From assembly GCA_018713325.1 (NCBI GenBank), contig DVFJ01000033.1, forward strand, positions 1 to 59,065: DNA of 59,065 nucleotides, in the 5' to 3' direction. Below, in pieces: positions 27,003 to 35,568 of this stretch. Numbering within the stretch: the first letter of the stretch is position 1; each line of letters opens with the position of its first letter. A program made the position numbers and the translations under genes. Source of the stretch: Candidatus Onthenecus intestinigallinarum (GTDB lineage: Bacteria; Bacillota; Clostridia; Christensenellales; Aristaeellaceae). The notes under the pieces are model-generated. The model worked only from the letters and a program-made list of their open reading frames with translations. It searched no databases and had not been told where the DNA came from.

Positions 27003-27479
27003 ATGGATGAAAAGCTGTATACCCCCAAGGACCTGGAAGAAAACGCGCGCCAGCTCAAGGCGGAGTGGCTGCACATCGCGCTGTGTTCGGCGCCGCTGCT
27101 GGCACTGCTGATTTTTTCGCTCGTGCAGCGGATGGAAATCGTCACGATCGTCGTTACCATTGTGTGGGGCGCGCTGCTGATCTTCCTGTGCAGCCTGCGC
27201 CTGGGGCCGGTGTACGCGTACCGGCGCTACCTGCGCGAGGTGACGACGGGGCTGTCGCGGCGCACGGAGGGTGTGGTGGTCTCCTACGCGCAGGATCTGA
27301 CGTTTAAGGAAGGCGTGGAGTTCCACGTGCTGGTGGTCAACGTCGGCCAGAAGGGCGACGAGGAGGACGACCGCATGTTCTACTACGACCACTGCAAGCC
27401 CCAGCCGCAGCTGACGGCGGGCGAGCGCGTGTGCGTGACCAGCCACAGCAACTTTGTGATCGGCCTCTCGCGCGCGTGA
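27003..27479 (+). CDS. Two-span membrane protein of unknown function
   Basis: A 158-residue protein I do not recognise. It has a short charged N-terminus (MDEKLYTPKDLEEN), two adjacent transmembrane helices (about 25-43 and 47-66) and a soluble C-terminal domain of about 90 residues that looks beta-rich (EGVEFHVLVVNVGQK, then GERVCVTSHSNFVIGL), reminiscent of small OB-like membrane-associated domains. Three in-frame ATGs occur at 26994-27003; the last gives the best distance from AAAGAGG. The UspA-like gene follows by 22 bases. Confidence 0.65.
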   Translation: MDEKLYTPKDLEENARQLKAEWLHIALCSAPLLALLIFSLVQRMEIVTIVVTIVWGALLIFLCSLRLGPVYAYRRYLREVTTGLSRRTEGVVVSYAQDLTFKEGVEFHVLVVNVGQKGDEEDDRMFYYDHCKPQPQLTAGERVCVTSHSNFVIGLSRA

Positions 27480-27501
27480 GGGGAGGAAGGACGGAAAGCC
27501 G

Positions 27502-27906
27502 ATGGATCGGATCGGGAACGACAGGCTGAAGGTTATGGTCTGCGTGACGGGCCAGAAGACCTGCGAGCGGCTCATCCGCGAGGGGGCGCGCATCGCGGGA
27601 CAGGTGGACGGCGAGATGAAGGTGGTGCACGTGGCCACCGGCGGCGCGCCGTTCATGGGCGTGAGCGCGCGCCAGGAGGCCGAGGCGTTGGAGTACCTGT
27701 TCCGCTGCGCGCAGGCGTACGGGGCGGAGATGGTCGTCGAGCGCGCGGACAGCGCCGTGGACGCGCTGGTCGAACTGGCGCGGCAGGACGACGTGGACTG
27801 CCTGGTGCTGGGCGCGGCGCGGGGGCGCGGCGCGCAGGACTTCGCCGACCAGCTGCGCAGCCGCCTGCCGCACGCGGACGTGCGCGTGTTCTTCGAGGAA
27901 AATTGA
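27502..27906 (+). CDS. Universal stress protein family (UspA-like)
   Basis: A 134-residue single-domain Usp protein. The first strand VMVCVTGQKTCERL and the nucleotide-binding end DCLVLGAARGRGAQDFADQLRS (in pieces, about 93-115) match the form also found as a domain in KdpD sensor kinases. The final glycine-rich ATP loop is only partly conserved, so nucleotide binding is not certain. An orphan KdpE-like regulator lies 6 kb upstream, but any link is speculation. A GGGGAGGAAGG stretch precedes the ATG. Confidence 0.75.
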   Translation: MDRIGNDRLKVMVCVTGQKTCERLIREGARIAGQVDGEMKVVHVATGGAPFMGVSARQEAEALEYLFRCAQAYGAEMVVERADSAVDALVELARQDDVDCLVLGAARGRGAQDFADQLRSRLPHADVRVFFEEN

Positions 27907-27916
27907 AACCCGCTTT

Positions 27917-27942
27917 GCCCGCCTGTGCAAACGCCGGCGGGC
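27917..27942 (+). terminator. Weak hairpin after the UspA-like gene
   Basis: Seven-base-pair stem (27917-27923 with 27936-27942) with a 12-base loop and only a short T-rich continuation; possible but poor terminator. Confidence 0.35.
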
Positions 27943-28056
27943 GATTTTGGGCAAAATCCTCTTTTTCAAAACCCCTCTAGCCAAGCAGAACGTTTTGCGC
28001 TACAATAGGGCGAATCAAAATTCCCCTATCGATCGCTTGGAAAAGGAAATGCGCTT

Positions 28057-29418
28057 ATGGTCAGAGACATGACGGAGGGCAGGCCGCTGAAACTGATCCT
28101 GTCCTTTTTCTTCCCGCTGCTGATCGGCAATCTCTTTCAGCAGATGTACAACATGGCCGACAGCATCATCGTCGGTCAGTTCATCGGCAAGGGCGCGCTG
28201 GCGGCGGTGGGCGCGACGGGCTCGTTCAACTTCCTGGTGCTGGGCTTTGCGCTGGGGCTGTGCGGCGGGCTGTGCATCCCCGTGTCGCAGCGCTTCGGCG
28301 CGGGCGACATGTACGGCATGCGCCGCGCGCTGGTCAGCGCGATCTACATCACGCTGGGCGTGACGGTGGTCGTCACCGCGGCGATGCTCGTCTTCACCCG
28401 GCCCATGCTGCGCCTCATGCGCACGCCGGAGGATATCTTCGAACAGAGCTACGACTACATCATCGTCATCTTCGGCGGCACGTTCGCCACGCTGCTGTAC
28501 AACCTGCCGGCGGGCCTGCTGCGCGCGCTGGGCGACAGCAAGACGCCGCTGCTGTTTCTGATCGTGGCGTCGCTGCTCAACATCGTGCTGGACCTGCTGT
28601 TCATCCTCGCCTTCGGCATGGGCGTGGAGGGCGCCGCGTGGGCGACGGTCATCGCGCAGGCGGTGTCGGGGCTGCTGTGCGTGCGCTACATCGCGCGCCA
28701 CTTCCCGGTGCTGCGCCCGCAGCGCGACGAATGGAAGTTCGATCCGCAGAGCGCGCGTGTGGGCCTGGCCATCGGGCTGCCGATGGGCCTGCAGTTCTCC
28801 TTGACGGCTGTGGGCTCGGTCGTGCTGCAAAGCGCGGTCAATACGCTCGGTTCGGATGCCGTGGCGTCGGTTACCTCCGGCTCGAAGGTGCAGATGATCG
28901 TCACCCAGCCGATGGAGGCGCTGGGCGCGACCATGGCCACCTACTGCGGGCAGAACCTGGGCGCGCAGCGCGTGGACCGCATCCGCTGGGGCCTGCGCAC
29001 GAGCCTGCTGCTGGGCGCGGCCTATACGGCGCTGGCGATGCTGGTGACCATGACCCTCGGCACGACGATCGCGCTGCTGTTCATCAAGCCCGAAGAGGTG
29101 CAGATCCTGCAAAACATCGACCAGTTCCTGCACGGCAATGCGATGGGCTTCGTGCTGCTCATGACGCTGCTGGTGCTGCGCAACAGTCTGCAGGGCCTGG
29201 GCTACAGCATGTCGGCGATGCTGGCGGGCATCTTCGAGATGGTCGCGCGCGCGCTGGTGGCATTCGCGTTTGTGGGCGCGCTGGGCTACGCCGCGGTGTG
29301 CTACGCCAACCCGCTGGCCTGGCTGTTTGCGTGCATCCTGCTGGTGCCGATGATGTGTGTGCGCCTGCGCCAGCTGGGGCGCAGGTATCCGGTAAGCCCC
29401 GCGGCGGAGCAAAGATAA
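28057..29418 (+). CDS. MATE-family efflux protein (second copy)
   Basis: A 453-residue MATE exporter beginning MVRDMTEGRPLKLILSFF and containing YNMADSIIVGQFIG (about 32-45), the conserved helix pair. It belongs to the same broad NorM/DinF-like group as the gene at 16729 but is clearly a different paralog. Substrate unknown. A TACAAT at 28001-28006 is a likely -10 box, with a weak -35. An AAGGAAA ribosome site precedes the ATG and a good terminator follows. Confidence 0.92.
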   Translation: MVRDMTEGRPLKLILSFFFPLLIGNLFQQMYNMADSIIVGQFIGKGALAAVGATGSFNFLVLGFALGLCGGLCIPVSQRFGAGDMYGMRRALVSAIYITLGVTVVVTAAMLVFTRPMLRLMRTPEDIFEQSYDYIIVIFGGTFATLLYNLPAGLLRALGDSKTPLLFLIVASLLNIVLDLLFILAFGMGVEGAAWATVIAQAVSGLLCVRYIARHFPVLRPQRDEWKFDPQSARVGLAIGLPMGLQFSLTAVGSVVLQSAVNTLGSDAVASVTSGSKVQMIVTQPMEALGATMATYCGQNLGAQRVDRIRWGLRTSLLLGAAYTALAMLVTMTLGTTIALLFIKPEEVQILQNIDQFLHGNAMGFVLLMTLLVLRNSLQGLGYSMSAMLAGIFEMVARALVAFAFVGALGYAAVCYANPLAWLFACILLVPMMCVRLRQLGRRYPVSPAAEQR

Positions 29419-29433
29419 GAGCCGTCCTTTCAG

Positions 29434-29458
29434 GGCCCCCCCAGGGGCCTTTTTTTTT
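29434..29458 (+). terminator. Terminator after the second MATE gene
   Basis: Six-base-pair stem (29434-29439 with 29444-29449), four-base loop and nine T residues (29450-29458). Confidence 0.88.
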
Positions 29459-29544
29459 GCGCCTTTTGGCGCGCAGGCAGGAGATGCGCGCCCGGCGGGC
29501 GAACTCCAAACGCATTGAAAGGCGCAACAAAAGGAGGAATGACG

Positions 29545-30396
29545 GTGCAAACCTTTCCCCGCACGCAGGTCGAAGGGATCTCCCTGCCCCGCATGATCGC
29601 GGGCACCAACTGGGTGCTCGGCTACAGCCACACGAGCCCCGCGGCGGACGCGCTGATCCGCCGCCGCTACGCGCAGGCGCAGGACGTCGCGCGCCTGATG
29701 GAGGCCTACCTCGCCCACGGGATCGACGCGGTCATGGGCCCGTTTGAGCCGGACGGCGCGCTGCTCCTGGGCGTGCGGATGGCGGGCGAGCGCGCGGGCC
29801 GGCCGATGACGATCATTGACACGCCCATCGTCGACGTGACGGACAGTGCGGCCGGGCGCGCCGCGGCGCGCGCGCGCATCGAGCGCTCGGCGAAGATGGG
29901 CGCGTCGATCTGCCTGCTGCACCACTCGTGCGTGGAGCAGCTGGTGAACAAGCACAGGGGCGCGATCGAGCGCCTGCCGGACTATCTGGACATGATCCGC
30001 CAGGCGGGGCTGGTGCCGGGCCTGTCGGCGCACATGCCGGAGCTGATCGTCTACTCCGACCGCAACGGCTACGACGTGCAGACGTACATCCAGATCTACA
30101 ACTGCGCGGGCTTTCTGATGCAGGTGGAGATCGAGGCGGTCGCCCGGATCATCCACGAGGCGAAAAAGCCGGTCATGACGATCAAGGCCATGGCGGCGGG
30201 GCGCGTGTCGCCCTACGTGGGGCTGACGTTCTCCTACGCGACGATCCGCCCGTGCGACATGGTGACGGTCGGCGCGTTCACGCCCGAGGAGGTGCACGAG
30301 GACGTGGAGATCGCCCTGGCGGCGCTCGAGCGGCGCCTGCCGAACCTGGAGGGCCGCGCCACGCCGAACAAAACCGCCGCGCTGGGCGGCGAATGA
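29545..30396 (+). CDS. Conserved protein, possible TIM-barrel fold
   Basis: A 283-residue soluble protein I cannot assign to a named enzyme. It has alternating strand/helix segments suggestive of a TIM barrel: PRMIAGTNWVLGY near the start, GIDAVMGPF, TIIDTPIVDVTD, ICLLHHSCVEQLV, PGLSAHMPELIVYSD and KPVMTIKAMAAGRVSPYVG. The double His of LLHHSC and the acidic residues at strand ends could bind a metal or substrate, and the IKAMAAGR segment resembles aldo/keto reductase-like proteins. The GTG at 29545 is seven bases after AAAGGAGG; the ATG at 29539 is too close. It is flanked by a terminator upstream and a promoter downstream, so it is transcribed alone. Confidence 0.7.
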   Translation: MQTFPRTQVEGISLPRMIAGTNWVLGYSHTSPAADALIRRRYAQAQDVARLMEAYLAHGIDAVMGPFEPDGALLLGVRMAGERAGRPMTIIDTPIVDVTDSAAGRAAARARIERSAKMGASICLLHHSCVEQLVNKHRGAIERLPDYLDMIRQAGLVPGLSAHMPELIVYSDRNGYDVQTYIQIYNCAGFLMQVEIEAVARIIHEAKKPVMTIKAMAAGRVSPYVGLTFSYATIRPCDMVTVGAFTPEEVHEDVEIALAALERRLPNLEGRATPNKTAALGGE

Positions 30397-30419
30397 GCCC
30401 TTTTTCCGGCCGTACCTTC

Positions 30420-30448
30420 TTTACGAGGGGGCGACTTTCGTGTATAAT
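30420..30448 (+). promoter_or_regulatory. Promoter of the MBOAT-SGNH-VanY operon
   Basis: TTTACG (30420-30425) and a perfect TATAAT (30443-30448) spaced by 17 bases, about 48 bases before the MBOAT start. Confidence 0.75.
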
Positions 30449-30495
30449 GACCTTGATTATGCCCGGATTTCGCGCAAAAGGAGAGAGCCTGACAG

Positions 30496-31929
30496 ATGCT
30501 GTTCAATTCCTACGTCTTCATCCTCGCCTTCCTGCCCGTCACGCTGGTGGGCTATTTCGGCCTGGGCCGGCTGTGCAAGCGGCTGCCGCTGAACAAGGTG
30601 TGGCTGGTGGGCTGTTCGCTCGTGTTCTACGCCTACTTCAACGTGCGCTACCTGCCCATCATCGTGCTGAGCATCCTCGTCAACTACGCGCTCAGCCAGG
30701 GCATGCTGACGGTGCGCAGCCAGGGCGTGCGCCGGCTGTTGCTGGGCCTGGGCCTGGCGGGCAACCTGGGCGTGCTGGGCTACTATAAGTATTACGACTT
30801 CTTCGTGGAGAACCTCAACGCCCTGGCGGGCACGTCGTTCGTGCTGCACCATCTGGTGCTGCCGCTGGGCATCAGCTTCTTCACATTCCAGCAGCTCTCC
30901 TACGTCATCGACAGCTACAAGCGCACGGTGCCGCGCTACAACATCCTGGACTACGCGCTGTTCGTCACGTTCTTCCCGCAACTGATCGCGGGTCCGATCG
31001 TGCTGCACAGCGAGATCGTGCCGCAGTTCGCCGACCCGGAAAACCGCCGCTTCCGGTTTGACAACTTTGCGCCCGGCCTGTATGCGTTTGCGCTGGGCCT
31101 GTTCAAGAAGGTCATCGTCGCGGATACGTTCGCGCAGGTGGCCGAGTGGGGCTTTGCGACGGGGCAGGCGCTCAACACGCCCGAGGCCTGGCTGGTGGCG
31201 CTGGGCTATACGTTCCAGCTCTACTTTGACTTCTCCGGCTACTGCGACATGGCCCTGGGCCTGGGCAAGATGTTCAACATCCGCATCACGCAGAACTTCA
31301 ACTCGCCCTACAAGTCCCTGGACATCAAGGAGTTCTGGCAGCGCTGGCACATGACGCTCAGCCGCTTCTTCACCACGTACGTCTACTTTCCGCTGGGCGG
31401 CAGCCGCAGGGGCCTGGCGCGCACATGCGTCAACCTGATGGTCGTCTTCCTCGTCAGCGGCCTGTGGCACGGCGCGGGCTGGCTGTTCGTGCTCTGGGGC
31501 GGGCTGCACGGGCTGATGAGCGTGCTCTACCGCCTCTTTCGCAGGCCCTACGACCGGCTGCACCCGGCGCTGCGCTGGCTGATCACGTTCCTGTTCGTGA
31601 CGGTGGCGTGGGTTTTCTTCCGCGCCGAGACGATGGACAGCGCCATGACCGTGCTGCGCGCGATGTTCTCCATGGACTTTGGCGCGATCAACGCGACGGT
31701 TACGAACGTGTTCGCCACGCCGCTCAACCTGCACCCCGGCTACAACGCGATCATGACGCAGCTGTGGTATGCGCTGGCGCTCGCGGGCGTGCTGGGCCTG
31801 CCCAACACGTACGAGCTGACCGACCGCTTCCAGCCGACGCTGGGCCGCGCGGCGCTGACGGTCGTGCTGCTGGTGGCGTGCGTGCTCTCGCTCTCGGGCG
31901 TGAGCGTGTTCCTGTACTACAACTTCTGA
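30496..31929 (+). CDS. MBOAT-family membrane O-acyltransferase (DltB/AlgI/PatA-like)
   Basis: A 477-residue polytopic acyltransferase that passes acyl groups across the membrane onto cell-surface polymers. Family features: LPLGISFFTFQQLSYVID in the middle, FFPQLIAGPIV, FWQRWHMTLSRF, and the invariant catalytic His325 in SGLWHGAGW. It starts at 30496 and is followed after 18 bases by an SGNH-like exported protein, the usual partner that completes transfer outside the membrane. Acceptor (peptidoglycan, teichoic acid or exopolysaccharide) is not determined. Confidence 0.93.
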   Translation: MLFNSYVFILAFLPVTLVGYFGLGRLCKRLPLNKVWLVGCSLVFYAYFNVRYLPIIVLSILVNYALSQGMLTVRSQGVRRLLLGLGLAGNLGVLGYYKYYDFFVENLNALAGTSFVLHHLVLPLGISFFTFQQLSYVIDSYKRTVPRYNILDYALFVTFFPQLIAGPIVLHSEIVPQFADPENRRFRFDNFAPGLYAFALGLFKKVIVADTFAQVAEWGFATGQALNTPEAWLVALGYTFQLYFDFSGYCDMALGLGKMFNIRITQNFNSPYKSLDIKEFWQRWHMTLSRFFTTYVYFPLGGSRRGLARTCVNLMVVFLVSGLWHGAGWLFVLWGGLHGLMSVLYRLFRRPYDRLHPALRWLITFLFVTVAWVFFRAETMDSAMTVLRAMFSMDFGAINATVTNVFATPLNLHPGYNAIMTQLWYALALAGVLGLPNTYELTDRFQPTLGRAALTVVLLVACVLSLSGVSVFLYYNF

Positions 31930-31947
31930 TCGGGAGGGATGAACGGC

Positions 31948-33000
31948 ATGAGCAAGAGCAAGAGATTCTGCATCGGCGTGCTTTCGGCGCTGCTGGCGGC
32001 GCTGCTGCTGTGCGCGGGCACGGTGTTCGTCGTCGATCCGCTCCAGGTCTACCGGCAGGCGACGTGGTACACGCCGCTGATCGACTACGTCACGCAGGTG
32101 TACACCAATGCGGGCATCGCCAAGCACTACAGCTACGACAGCGCGATCGTGGGCACGTCGCTGACGGAGAACAGCGCGCCTTCGCTGTACGACGAGCTGT
32201 TCGGCGGCGAGTGGATCAAGCTGGTGACCAGCGGCGGCACGGCGCACAACCACGCGATCCTGATGGACGTGGCCTTCCGCACGCGCGAGATGAAACGCAT
32301 CGTCTACGGGCTGGACATCTACTCGTTCATCGCCGAGAAGGACGAGACCGCGCAGGATGTGCCCATGTACCTGTACGACGACAACCCCTTCAACGACGCG
32401 AGCTACCTGCTCAACAAGGACATCCTCTTTGACAGGCTCTACGAGACGTACCAGTACAACGCCGAGGGCCTGACCTACCTGACGCGCGACAGCATGTACT
32501 ACTGGGGCGGCAACTACGAGTTCTCCGAGGAGGAGGTGCTCAAGGGCGTGAATCCGACCGCCGGCGCGCCCGACCAGTGGGACATCAGCATCTACGAACG
32601 GCAGATGAACGACAACCTGGAGTACAACCTGCTGCCGTTCATCGAGCAGCACCCGGAGACGGAATTTTTGATCTACTTCCCGCCCTACAGCGTCATGGAG
32701 TACGTGCTCATGCGCCAGAAGGGGCACCTGGACTTTGTGCTCAACATGAAGGATCTGATCACCGAGCGCCTGCTGCCCTATGAGAACGTGAAGCTCTACG
32801 ACTTCCAGACGCGCGCGGACTGGGTGCTGGATCTGAACAACTACAAGGACACCACGCACCACTCGCCCGAGATCAACGACGCCATCGCATATGCCCTGGC
32901 CGCGGACGAGGGCCGCGTGAACGACATCTACGACGTATACGAGCACGACGAGCAGATCTACGACTGGGTCGACATCGTCTCAGAGGGCGGCCAGCCGTGA
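31948..33000 (+). CDS. SGNH-like exported partner of the MBOAT acyltransferase
   Basis: A 350-residue protein with an N-terminal membrane anchor (about 8-28) and a DltD/AlgX-like SGNH hydrolase-type domain. The candidate nucleophile is Ser71 in VGTSLTENS, and the C-terminal Asp-x-x-His is Asp301/His304 in KDTTHHSPEIND, as in this superfamily. GGGAGGG lies nine bases before the ATG at 31948; the ATG at 31939 is too close. Adjacent to an MBOAT gene, it probably receives the acyl group outside and places it on a wall polymer. Overall similarity to named DltD or PatB is weak. Confidence 0.78.
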   Translation: MSKSKRFCIGVLSALLAALLLCAGTVFVVDPLQVYRQATWYTPLIDYVTQVYTNAGIAKHYSYDSAIVGTSLTENSAPSLYDELFGGEWIKLVTSGGTAHNHAILMDVAFRTREMKRIVYGLDIYSFIAEKDETAQDVPMYLYDDNPFNDASYLLNKDILFDRLYETYQYNAEGLTYLTRDSMYYWGGNYEFSEEEVLKGVNPTAGAPDQWDISIYERQMNDNLEYNLLPFIEQHPETEFLIYFPPYSVMEYVLMRQKGHLDFVLNMKDLITERLLPYENVKLYDFQTRADWVLDLNNYKDTTHHSPEINDAIAYALAADEGRVNDIYDVYEHDEQIYDWVDIVSEGGQP

Positions 33001-33014
33001 GGAGGGACAGGGCC

Positions 33015-33935
33015 ATGGGCCGAAACAGGCGGCGTGCGCGGCGCAGGCGGCCGCCCAATCCGTTCAAGCGGCTGCTGATCGCGCTGTGCGTGCTGCTGTC
33101 GGTCATCCTGGCGGATCTGCTGCTCGTCTACGGCTACAGGCCGTTCGTCGACGCGGCGTATTACGCCGTCGCCGGGCCGCTGCTGGGCGTGACGCCCACG
33201 CCGGCGCCCACGGCGATCCCGACGGCGACGCCCACCCCCACGCCTACGCCGACCCCGACCCCGACGCCCACGCCCACCCCCACGCCGACCCCGACGCCTG
33301 CGCCCACGCCGGCCCCGACGGCCGCGCCCGCGCCGCGCGCGACGATCCTGCTCGTCAACCGTGAACACACGCTGGATGCGGACTTCGTGCCGGACGATCT
33401 GGTGTACCTGCGCGACGTGGTGCCCGAGGAGCTGCTCAAGGTCAAGGGCGCGGACATCCAGGGCGACCGCACGGCCGTGGAGGCGCTGATCGTCATGATC
33501 CGCGACGCAGTGGCGCAGGGCGTGGACAACTGGCAGGTGAGTGCGGGCTACCGCACGTACGCCTACCAGCAGTCGCTGGTGGACGAGCAGGCCTACATCT
33601 ATCGGACGGAGAACGGCCTGTCGGCCGAGAAGGCGCTGCAGGCGACCTATCAGCTGGTGGCGCCGGCGGGTGCGAGCGAGCACCAGACGGGCCTGGCGTT
33701 TGACATCACGGTGCCCGGCGTGTCGTTTAAGGGCACGGAGCAGCAGAAGTGGCTGCACGCCAACTGCTATGCTTACGGGTTCGTCGTGCGCTATCCGGAG
33801 GGCAAGCAGGAGATCACGGGCTACCTGCCCGAGGCGTGGCACATCCGCTATGTGGGGCTGGAGGTGGCCACGGTCATGGAATACAACGGCTGGTGCCTGG
33901 AGGAATATGTCGAGCACGAGGGGAACACGCTATAG
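33015..33935 (+). CDS. VanY-family D,D- or L,D-carboxypeptidase with Thr-Pro linker
   Basis: A 306-residue membrane-anchored peptidase of family M15B. A basic N-terminus and one transmembrane helix (about 20-43) are followed by a long Thr-Pro linker (about 60-108) and the catalytic domain. Zinc ligands are seen as His223 and Asp230 in [11 protein letters not shown] and His276 in EAWHIRY, with Glu273 as the base. It trims D-Ala or similar residues from peptidoglycan stems. GGAGGG precedes the ATG at 33015. It directly follows the MBOAT and SGNH-like genes, so it likely belongs to the same wall-modification operon. Confidence 0.9.
   Translation: MGRNRRRARRRRPPNPFKRLLIALCVLLSVILADLLLVYGYRPFVDAAYYAVAGPLLGVTPTPAPTAIPTATPTPTPTPTPTPTPTPTPTPTPTPAPTPAPTAAPAPRATILLVNREHTLDADFVPDDLVYLRDVVPEELLKVKGADIQGDRTAVEALIVMIRDAVAQGVDNWQVSAGYRTYAYQQSLVDEQAYIYRTENGLSAEKALQATYQLVAPAGASEHQTGLAFDITVPGVSFKGTEQQKWLHANCYAYGFVVRYPEGKQEITGYLPEAWHIRYVGLEVATVMEYNGWCLEEYVEHEGNTL
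33192..33335 (+). repeat. Hexanucleotide-type repeat coding a Thr-Pro linker
   Basis: A run of ACG/ACC-CCN codon pairs gives nearly uninterrupted Thr-Pro dipeptides (residues 60 to about 107) that span the wall between the membrane anchor and the peptidase domain. The repeat is prone to length change and to forming many spurious frames on both strands. Confidence 0.85.
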
Positions 33936-33949
33936 GCGTGCGAAAGGGC

Positions 33950-33978
33950 TTGACTTTTTGCGGGGGCGGCGTTACCCT
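33950..33978 (+). promoter_or_regulatory. Possible promoter upstream of mgtE leader
   Basis: TTGACT (33950-33955) and TACCCT (33973-33978), 17 bases apart. The predicted transcript would contain the leader ORF at 34028 and a leader of about 200 bases before mgtE. Confidence 0.45.
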
Positions 33979-34027
33979 ATACGGGGCGTCCCCCCGATTT
34001 GCGCAAGAGGAAGGAGAGGTGAGCAGC

Positions 34028-34132
34028 GTGGACGATCATGGTCACGACGCGGGCGTTCCCCCAAGGCCGCCGGCGACGAACGGAGCGCGCTGCCCGCTTT
34101 TCGGCGCGCCCCCGCCCGGCCTGCCGGCGTAA
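34028..34132 (+). CDS. Proline-rich leader ORF upstream of mgtE
   Basis: A GTG at 34028 lies eleven bases after AAGGAG and opens a 34-codon frame that ends at TAA (34130-34132), 56 bases before mgtE. Nine of 34 codons are proline, with two PP pairs and one PPP (GVPPRPPA, GAPPPGLPA), and there is a His/Asp-rich start DDHGHD. Proline-rich leader peptides control magnesium transporter mRNA in Salmonella (mgtA) through ribosome stalling at low magnesium; this placement before a magnesium transporter is suggestive. High-GC DNA readily yields such codons, so coding is not proven. Confidence 0.4.
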   Translation: MDDHGHDAGVPPRPPATNGARCPLFGAPPPGLPA

Positions 34133-34188
34133 AGGGAGGGCCTCGCGTCCTGATCCACCCCGAATCAGAACGAGAGGAGCGATAGAAC

Positions 34189-35538
34189 ATGGAAGAGAAG
34201 GAAATCCTGCTGGAATTGACCCAGCTGGTGCAGGCGGGCGAGATTCAGCGCTTCAAGGAGCGCGTGTCGCACATCCCGCCGGTCGACATCGCCGAGGCGA
34301 TGGAGGAGCAGGACAAGGATTTGGTCGTGCGCCTGTTCCGCCTGCTGCCCAAGGACATCTCCGCGGACGTGTTCTCCTATATGTCCGCGGAGGAGCAGCG
34401 CGTGATCGTGGAGTCCATGTCGGGCCTGGAGGTCCGCCACCTGATGGACGAGATGTTCATGGACGACACGGTCGACTTTCTGGAGGAGATGCCCGCGGGC
34501 GTGGTCAAGAAGGTGCTGCAAAACGCGGACCAGCAGACGCGCAGCCAGATCAACCAGCTGCTGCGCTATCCGGAGAACAGCGCCGGCAGCCTGATGACCA
34601 CGGAGTTTGTCGACCTGCACGACTACTACACCGTGCGCAAGGCGATGGACCACATCCGCCGCACGGGCGTGGACAAGGAGACGGTCTACACCTGCTACGT
34701 GATCGACCAGCAGCGCAAGCTGCTGGGCACGGTCTCGCTGCGCAAGCTGATCGTCGCGCCCGAGACGCAGACGATGCGCGAGATCATGGAGGCGGATCCG
34801 GTCTTTGCGCACACGACGGACGATCAGGAGGCCGTCGCGCGCAACTTCCGCCGCTATGACCTGATGTCCATCCCGGTCGTCGACGCGGAGGAGCGGCTGG
34901 TGGGCATCATCACGGTCGACGACATCGTCGACGTCATTCAGGAGGAGAACACCGAGGACTTCGAGAAGATGGCGGCCATGACGCCCTCGGACGAGGAATA
35001 CCTGCGCTCGAGCGTGTGGACGCTGGCCAAGCACCGCGTGCCGTGGCTGCTGCTGCTCATGATCTCGGCCACGTTCACGGGCGCGATCATCGCGCGGTTT
35101 GAAAGCGTGCTGTCCAGCATGGTGGTGCTCACCTCGTTCATCCCCATGCTCATGGATACGGGCGGCAACTCCGGCTCGCAGACGTCGGTCATGGTCATCC
35201 GCAACCTGGCGCTGGGCGAGGTGGAGACGCGCGACGTGTGGCGCGTGCTGTGGAAGGAGCTGCGCGTGGCGGTCATCTGCGGCGCGATCCTGGCGGCGGT
35301 GAACTTCGTGCGCATGCTGCTGTTCGTGCGCGTGGACGTGCTCGTCTCCCTGACGGTGAGCCTGTCGATCCTGTGCACGGTCATCATCGCCAAGGGCGTG
35401 GGCTGCCTGCTGCCCATGGGCGCCAAGAAGCTGGGCCTGGACCCGGCGATCATGGCCTCGCCGATGATCACCACGATCGTCGATGCCTGCGCGCTGGGCA
35501 TCTATTTCCTGCTGGCGATCCGGCTGCTGGGGCTGTGA
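34189..35538 (+). CDS. mgtE: MgtE-type magnesium transporter
   Basis: A 449-residue magnesium channel with the expected order: N domain of helical MgtE repeats (1-130), two CBS domains (about 130-255, with GSLMTTEFVDL and VDDIVDV), plug helix and five transmembrane helices (about 285-449). The pore signature MDTGGNSGSQ is present. In this family magnesium bound to the CBS and N domains closes the pore. GAGAGGAG precedes the ATG. No M-box riboswitch is evident, but a proline-rich leader ORF lies upstream. An aminotransferase gene follows after 30 bases. Confidence 0.96.
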   Translation: MEEKEILLELTQLVQAGEIQRFKERVSHIPPVDIAEAMEEQDKDLVVRLFRLLPKDISADVFSYMSAEEQRVIVESMSGLEVRHLMDEMFMDDTVDFLEEMPAGVVKKVLQNADQQTRSQINQLLRYPENSAGSLMTTEFVDLHDYYTVRKAMDHIRRTGVDKETVYTCYVIDQQRKLLGTVSLRKLIVAPETQTMREIMEADPVFAHTTDDQEAVARNFRRYDLMSIPVVDAEERLVGIITVDDIVDVIQEENTEDFEKMAAMTPSDEEYLRSSVWTLAKHRVPWLLLLMISATFTGAIIARFESVLSSMVVLTSFIPMLMDTGGNSGSQTSVMVIRNLALGEVETRDVWRVLWKELRVAVICGAILAAVNFVRMLLFVRVDVLVSLTVSLSILCTVIIAKGVGCLLPMGAKKLGLDPAIMASPMITTIVDACALGIYFLLAIRLLGL

Positions 35539-35568
35539 CGCCCCAACCTACGACAAAAGGAGACTGCC

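Noticed and set aside
33192..33335. Possible CRISPR array
   Set aside because: The repetition is of codons for a Thr-Pro linker with no fixed repeat-spacer unit and no cas gene nearby.
34000..34188. M-box (ykoK) magnesium riboswitch before mgtE
   Set aside because: An AGGTGAG stretch resembles one M-box element, but the following conserved motifs are absent; a proline-rich ORF is better supported.
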